Assembly: GCF_004216565.1 (NCBI RefSeq)
Contig: NZ_SGWV01000007.1
Span: 372,001-436,000 of the forward strand
Source of the DNA: Sphaerotilus mobilis
Lineage (GTDB): Bacteria > Pseudomonadota > Gammaproteobacteria > Burkholderiales > Burkholderiaceae_C
DNA length: 64,000 bases
Direction: 5' to 3'
The position numbers and the translations under genes are program-made. Positions 60,238-64,000 of this stretch are shown piece by piece. The notes beneath the pieces were generated by a model that worked only from the letters and a program-made list of their open reading frames with translations, made no database searches and had not been told where the DNA came from. Positions within the stretch are counted from its first letter, which is position 1, and each line of letters begins with the position of its first letter.

Positions 60238-61212
60238 TCAGCCCACCGCCAGCACCCCACCCCCGGTGCGTGCCGCGACGTCGACCAGCCATTCGGCCTC
60301 GCCCGCCAGCGCCAGTGCCGCCGACAGGGCCGGTGTGGGCTGGACGTGCGAGGCGCTCAACAGGCCGATGGGGGTCTCGACCAGCGGGTCGACCAGCGCA
60401 CGCACGCGCAGGCCGGGCACGCTGCGCAGCGTGGCCACCAGGGCGCCGGGCAGGATGGCGGCGAGCGCGCCGGGGCCGTCGTCCAGCAGTGGTTGCAGCA
60501 AGGCCAGCACGGTGTCGGTCTCGACGGCGGCCTGGACCTGGGCTCCGGCGGACTGAAGGGCGCGGTCGACGATGGCGCGGTTGTGCATCTCGGGGGTCAG
60601 CAGCACGAGCGCCCGCGCGGCGGCATCCGACCAGCGGCAGGTCGCGCCGGTGGCCTCCAACGGGCCAGCGTCACCAGGGCGTTCGGCCCGATCGCGTTCG
60701 ACCAGGTAGTAGCGCTCGGTGTACTGCGGCCACACGGTCAGGCGCCGCTGGGCGACCTCTTGTCGGTCGGTGTAGCCGAGCGCCAGGTCCAGCGTCAGGT
60801 TCTCCAGCCCGGCCTCGATGGCCTGCGAGCTGAGCGAGCGCACCACCGGCTGGATGCCGTCGCAGCGTTCATGCAGGCGCGCGGCCAGCCGCATCGCCAC
60901 CGGCAAGGCGGTGGGCACCACTCCGATCTGCAGGCGCCCGCGCGGCCGGCCGATGAAGCTGGCGAGGTCCTGCGTCAGGCGCTCCTGCTCGTGCAGCATG
61001 CGCCGGGCACTGGCCAGCACACGCTCACCTTCGGGCGTCAGGCCCTCGAACTGGCGACCGCGCCGCACGATGGGCACGCCCAGGCTGGTCTCGAGCGACC
61101 GCAGCGCGTTGGACAGCGCCGGCTGCGTGATGTGGCAGGCCTGCGCGGCGCGGCCGAAATGGCGGTGCTGTTCAAGCGCCGCGAGGTAGCGCATGGCGTC
61201 CAGGAGGTTCAT
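60238..61212 (-). CDS. LysR-type regulator (FdsR-like)
   Basis: This 324-residue regulator has an N-terminal winged HTH (AMRYLAALEQHRHFGRAAQACHITQPALSNALRSLETSLGVPIVRRG) and a C-terminal effector domain (LQIGVVPTALPVAMRLAARLHERC). The HTH region resembles FdsR/OxyR-type regulators found beside fds genes in Burkholderiales, so control of fdsGBA-D by formate or redox state is likely. Unlike the common divergent arrangement, it points the same way as fdsG, with the toxin-antitoxin pair between. Confidence 0.85.
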   Translation of the reverse strand: MNLLDAMRYLAALEQHRHFGRAAQACHITQPALSNALRSLETSLGVPIVRRGRQFEGLTPEGERVLASARRMLHEQERLTQDLASFIGRPRGRLQIGVVPTALPVAMRLAARLHERCDGIQPVVRSLSSQAIEAGLENLTLDLALGYTDRQEVAQRRLTVWPQYTERYYLVERDRAERPGDAGPLEATGATCRWSDAAARALVLLTPEMHNRAIVDRALQSAGAQVQAAVETDTVLALLQPLLDDGPGALAAILPGALVATLRSVPGLRVRALVDPLVETPIGLLSASHVQPTPALSAALALAGEAEWLVDVAARTGGGVLAVG

Positions 61213-61337
61213 GCACGAGATTGTCGCGGCTGAGGTTGCAGGGCCCCCACACCTTCCAGGCCCTGTGGTTCAGTGCCTGGCCGGGTCGACCGTTTATGAT
61301 TTTCTTCACACTTCACCGGCCCCGGCCGGCCACCGCC

Positions 61338-61955
61338 ATGACTCGAATCGCCATGTCGATCGCCGTGCCCCGGGCACGTTCATCGCCCGCCACACGTCGC
61401 CGACCGGCACGCCGCCGGATCTGGCTGCTGCTGGTGCTGAGCCTGGGCCTCGGTCTGGGCATGGGCCTGACGGGCAAGGCCGCGCGGGCCGACACGGTGA
61501 CGCCATCCGGCCCGCGTGCCCAGCCGGACGCACGCGCCCGCAAGGCGGCGCTGAACCGGCCGATCAAGGTGCTGGCCAGCCGCGCGCACGGCTTCTGCCC
61601 GATCGGCGGCACCTCGCGCACGGTGCGCACCATCGACTCGCGCAATGAGTGGTCCGACACGCTGACGACCGACGAGTCCGGCGGCCTCGGTCGGCGCGTG
61701 CTGTGGTCGCGAGAGAAGGTGCTGGTCTATGCCGAGGACCTGCAGCCGGCAACTGGCCGCCAGCTGGCATCGGCCACCGACCTGCTGCGCCTGAAGTCGG
61801 GCGTGCTGTGGTGGCCCGTGCGGGACCTGCCCGGCAACCCGCTGCACACGGGTGTGCAGCCCAAGATGCGGCCCTGCGTGATCGCGGCGGTGAGCCGGGC
61901 GCAGTGGCACCGTGTGCGGGTCTTCAAGCCCGGGGCGAACGGCGACGGCCAGTGA
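61338..61955 (+). CDS. Secreted protein of unknown function
   Basis: This 205-residue protein from ATG 61338 (ATG 61353 also possible) has an Arg-rich head, a hydrophobic segment (RIWLLLVLSLGLGLGMGLTGKAARA) and a mature domain of about 150 residues: LASRAHGFCPIGGTSRTVRTID, RRVLWSREKVLVYAEDLQPA, LRLKSGVLWWPVRDLPGN, RPCVIAAVSRAQWHRVRVFKPG. It has two Cys. No family recognised. A TATGAT at 61295-61300 could be its -10 element. It does not form an operon with the next gene, which faces it. Confidence 0.7.
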   Translation: MTRIAMSIAVPRARSSPATRRRPARRRIWLLLVLSLGLGLGMGLTGKAARADTVTPSGPRAQPDARARKAALNRPIKVLASRAHGFCPIGGTSRTVRTIDSRNEWSDTLTTDESGGLGRRVLWSREKVLVYAEDLQPATGRQLASATDLLRLKSGVLWWPVRDLPGNPLHTGVQPKMRPCVIAAVSRAQWHRVRVFKPGANGDGQ

Positions 61956-62023
61956 GGCCGTCACGGGAGCGCGGAGGTCGAGGGGGGGATCGGCGCCCAG
62001 CGCCAAGAGCCCCGCGCCTCCGA

Positions 62024-63115
62024 TCAGGTCGACTTGCTGACCGTGATGGTCGGGAACTTGGACGAGTAGTCCTTGGCCGCGTCGGCGATCTGGATCGCCA
62101 CCTGACGGGCGAGGCCCTTGTACAGGCCGGCGATCTCGCCATCGGGCTCGGCCACCACGGTCGGCCGGCCGTTGTCGGCCTGTTCGCGGATGCTGAGCGT
62201 CAACGGCAGTGCGCCCAGGTAGGCCAGCCCCTGTTCGGCGGCCATCTTCTTGCCACCGTCAGCGCCGAAGATGTGGGCGGTGTGGCCGCAGTTCGGGCAG
62301 CAGTAGACCGCCATGTTCTCGACCACGCCGAGGATGGGCACGCTGACCTTCTGGAACATCGACACGCCCTTGCGAGCATCGAGCAGCGCGATGTCCTGCG
62401 GCGTTGTGACGATCACCGCGCCGGTCACCGGCACGCGCTGCGACAGCGTGAGCTGGATGTCGCCGGTGCCCGGGGGCATGTCGACGATCAGGTAGTCGAG
62501 GTCGTGCCAGTTGGTCTGGCGCAGCAGCTGCTCCAGTGCCTGGGTGGCCATCGGGCCGCGCCAGATCATGGCCTGGTCCGGGTCGACCATGAAGCCGATG
62601 GACATGACCTCAATGCCATGGCCGACCAGCGGTTCCATGGTCTTGCCGTCGTGGCTGTCGGGCTTGCCCGAGACGCCCAGCATCATCGGCTGGCTGGGGC
62701 CGTAGATGTCGGCGTCGAGGATGCCCACACGCGCCCCTTCGGCGGCCAGGGCCAGCGCCAGGTTGACGGCGGTCGTGCTCTTGCCGACGCCGCCCTTGCC
62801 CGATGCCACGGCGACGATGTTCTTGACGCCCGGCAGCAGTTGCACACCCCGCTGGACGGCATGGGCAATGATCTTGCTGGACACGTTGACGCTGACGTTG
62901 CCCACGCCCGGCACGGTGCGCACGGCGTCGATCAGCAGCTTGCGCAGGCTGGCGTGCTGGCTGCGCGCGGGGTAGCCCAGCTCGATGTCGAAGGCGACGT
63001 CCTGGCCGTCGATGCTCAGGTTGCGGACCTGCCGGGCGCTGACGAAGTCGCGGCCGGTGTTGGGATCGGTGACGGTCTGGATGGCGGCGCGGATCGCGCT
63101 ATCGGTCAGGGACAT
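62024..63115 (-). CDS. apbC: Iron-sulfur cluster carrier ATPase ApbC/Mrp
   Basis: The 363-residue P-loop ATPase from ATG 63115 (the extension to 63169 is not family-like). An N-terminal MIP18-like domain (SLTDSAIRAAIQTVTDPNTGRDFV) precedes the ATPase: deviant Walker A ASGKGGVGKSTTAVNLA, Walker B LIVDMPPGTGD, and the cluster-binding CPNCG near residue 280. It carries 4Fe-4S clusters to apo-proteins; the Fe-S-rich formate dehydrogenase nearby is a plausible client. It sits alone, 109 bp from the ferredoxin gene on the same strand. Confidence 0.95.
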   Translation of the reverse strand: MSLTDSAIRAAIQTVTDPNTGRDFVSARQVRNLSIDGQDVAFDIELGYPARSQHASLRKLLIDAVRTVPGVGNVSVNVSSKIIAHAVQRGVQLLPGVKNIVAVASGKGGVGKSTTAVNLALALAAEGARVGILDADIYGPSQPMMLGVSGKPDSHDGKTMEPLVGHGIEVMSIGFMVDPDQAMIWRGPMATQALEQLLRQTNWHDLDYLIVDMPPGTGDIQLTLSQRVPVTGAVIVTTPQDIALLDARKGVSMFQKVSVPILGVVENMAVYCCPNCGHTAHIFGADGGKKMAAEQGLAYLGALPLTLSIREQADNGRPTVVAEPDGEIAGLYKGLARQVAIQIADAAKDYSSKFPTITVSKST

Positions 63116-63224
63116 GATGGGTGGCGGTCGGCAGTTGGAGGGTCGACGTTGAAGTGATGCAAACGACAACCGGTCAGTCTACCGGCACACCCCCGGCCCG
63201 CCGCCCAGGGACAGACCCCAGCGT

Positions 63225-63557
63225 TCAGCGGGGCTTGAGCGACATCGTGTCAGGTTGGCACAGCGCGTCGACCACCAGGTCCGAACGCGGCTCGGCCACG
63301 CAGGCCAGCACCCAGCCCTCGGCCAGCTCCTCGCGGCTCAGGCCCGGCCAGTCGATGCGGTGCACCGCGTGGCCCTCGACGACACGCGCGCGGCAGGTCC
63401 GGCAGGTGCCGTTGCGGCAGGACTTCGGCCAGCGCCAGCCGGCCGCGCGGGCGGCGCTGACGAGGTCCATGCCGGGCGGGACGTCAAAGGCCACGCCGGC
63501 CGGTTCCAACCGCACCGTCCAGGTCCGCCGTGCGGTGTCTTGCTGAAGATCGCCCAC
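63225..63557 (-). CDS. Plant-type 2Fe-2S ferredoxin
   Basis: The 110-residue protein shows the ferredoxin pattern CRNGTCRTC with a fourth Cys in WVLACVAEP. A beta-grasp start (RRTWTVRLEPAGVAFDVPPGMDLVSAARAAGW) supports the fold. It is a small electron carrier for an unknown reductase or hydroxylase. It is transcribed divergently from metG with only 40 bp between, so their promoters must overlap. Confidence 0.9.
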   Translation of the reverse strand: MGDLQQDTARRTWTVRLEPAGVAFDVPPGMDLVSAARAAGWRWPKSCRNGTCRTCRARVVEGHAVHRIDWPGLSREELAEGWVLACVAEPRSDLVVDALCQPDTMSLKPR

Positions 63558-63597
63558 CTAGAATCCCGCCCTTCCCCGCGCAGTCCGAGCCTCCATC

Positions 63598-64000
63598 ATG
63601 ACCCGCCAGCTCTTCGTCACGACCGCCCTGCCGTATGCCAACGGCAAGTTCCACATCGGCCACATCATGGAATACATCCAGGCCGACATCTGGGTGCGGT
63701 ACCAGCGGCTGATGGGCCGACAGGTCCATTTTGTCGGCGCCGACGATGCCCACGGCGCGCCGATCATGATTGCCGCCGAGAAGGCCGGCAAGACGCCGCA
63801 GCAGTTCGTCGCCGACATCGCGGCCGGTCGCCAGGAATACCTCGACGGCTTCCGCATCGCCTTCGACAACTGGCATTCGACCGACGGCATCGAGAACCAC
63901 GAGCTGGCCCAGGACATCTACCGCGGCCTGCGTGCCAACGGCCTGATCGAGGTCCGCCCGATCGAGCAGTTCTACGACCCTGAGAAGGGCATGTTCCTGC
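63598..64000 (+). CDS. metG: Methionyl-tRNA synthetase (5' part only)
   Basis: The frame starts at ATG 63598 and is still open at the window end, giving 134 codons of an enzyme of roughly 690 residues. It charges tRNA-Met. The class I HIGH motif is FHIGH in [24 protein letters not shown], followed by [25 protein letters not shown] and [20 protein letters not shown]. The start agrees with the family. The KMSKS loop and zinc site lie beyond the window. Confidence 0.96.
   Translation, partial: MTRQLFVTTALPYANGKFHIGHIMEYIQADIWVRYQRLMGRQVHFVGADDAHGAPIMIAAEKAGKTPQQFVADIAAGRQEYLDGFRIAFDNWHSTDGIENHELAQDIYRGLRANGLIEVRPIEQFYDPEKGMFL

Noticed and set aside
61956-62023. Rho-independent terminator between the unknown secreted gene and apbC
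   Set aside because: Only a weak imperfect stem and no U-run on either strand.

Overview
The window is a 64 kb piece of a very GC-rich Gram-negative chromosome. Gene content and codon use point to a betaproteobacterium of the Burkholderiales. Evidence includes FdsGBAD-type formate dehydrogenase with a LysR regulator, System II cytochrome c maturation, YejABEF-type peptide import and several GGDEF/EAL proteins. I would not go below order level. Most genes are tightly packed, and start/stop overlaps (ATGA, GTGA, TGATG) are the rule inside operons. No rRNA, tRNA, CRISPR array, transposase or prophage gene was seen.

Layout. 1-4667: end of a yejABEF-like ABC peptide importer (yejA is cut by the window edge). 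4668-5257: a gene-free stretch holding two tandem 267-bp repeats with perfect 32-bp inverted arms. 5258-10599 (minus): a copper-handling operon (DUF2946-like, a small Gln/Asn repeat protein, TolC-like lipoprotein, Tat multicopper oxidase, cupredoxin, DUF411, CusF-like). 10625-19791: two GGDEF/EAL proteins flanking an ABC exporter, a PilZ protein, thyA and folA. 20066-30393 (minus): a signalling operon of histidine kinase, sigma-54 response regulator, monoheme cytochrome c, two exported beta-propeller proteins, a hybrid kinase, ApbE and a small secreted protein. 30392-30940: a Sel1 protein.

31188-50575 is the most striking part. A 14-gene minus-strand operon (46932 down to 31188) encodes a tetraheme cytochrome, a parvulin-type chaperone, a large outer-membrane beta-barrel, three triheme c7 proteins, a c5-polyAla-c7 fusion, two paralogous helical periplasmic proteins, two NHL-propeller lipoproteins, an 11-heme cytochrome and its own CcsB/CcsA maturation pair. 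Next to it are a third NHL lipoprotein (minus) and a diheme/triheme cytochrome pair (plus). I count 33 CXXCH motifs here, plus one in the signalling operon. Sigma-54-type -24/-12 elements precede the operon and lie in the divergent intergenic region, so the NtrC-type regulator encoded at 27202-28716 is the natural candidate activator. The whole reads as a regulated porin-cytochrome route across periplasm and outer membrane, probably for extracellular electron exchange. The electron donor or acceptor cannot be told from sequence.

50533-53784: a PAS histidine kinase, a chemoreceptor and a CheY-like regulator. 53806-61212: NAD-linked formate dehydrogenase fdsGBA-D (no fdsC), a MazEF-type toxin-antitoxin pair, and an FdsR-like LysR regulator. 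61338-64000: a small secreted protein, the Fe-S carrier ApbC/Mrp, a 2Fe-2S ferredoxin and the start of metG.

Two motifs recur. Many genes carry short in-frame tandem repeats, mostly 12 bp (4 codons), in tails and linkers. Two intergenic regions share the palindrome TTCCCG-N4-CGGGAA.
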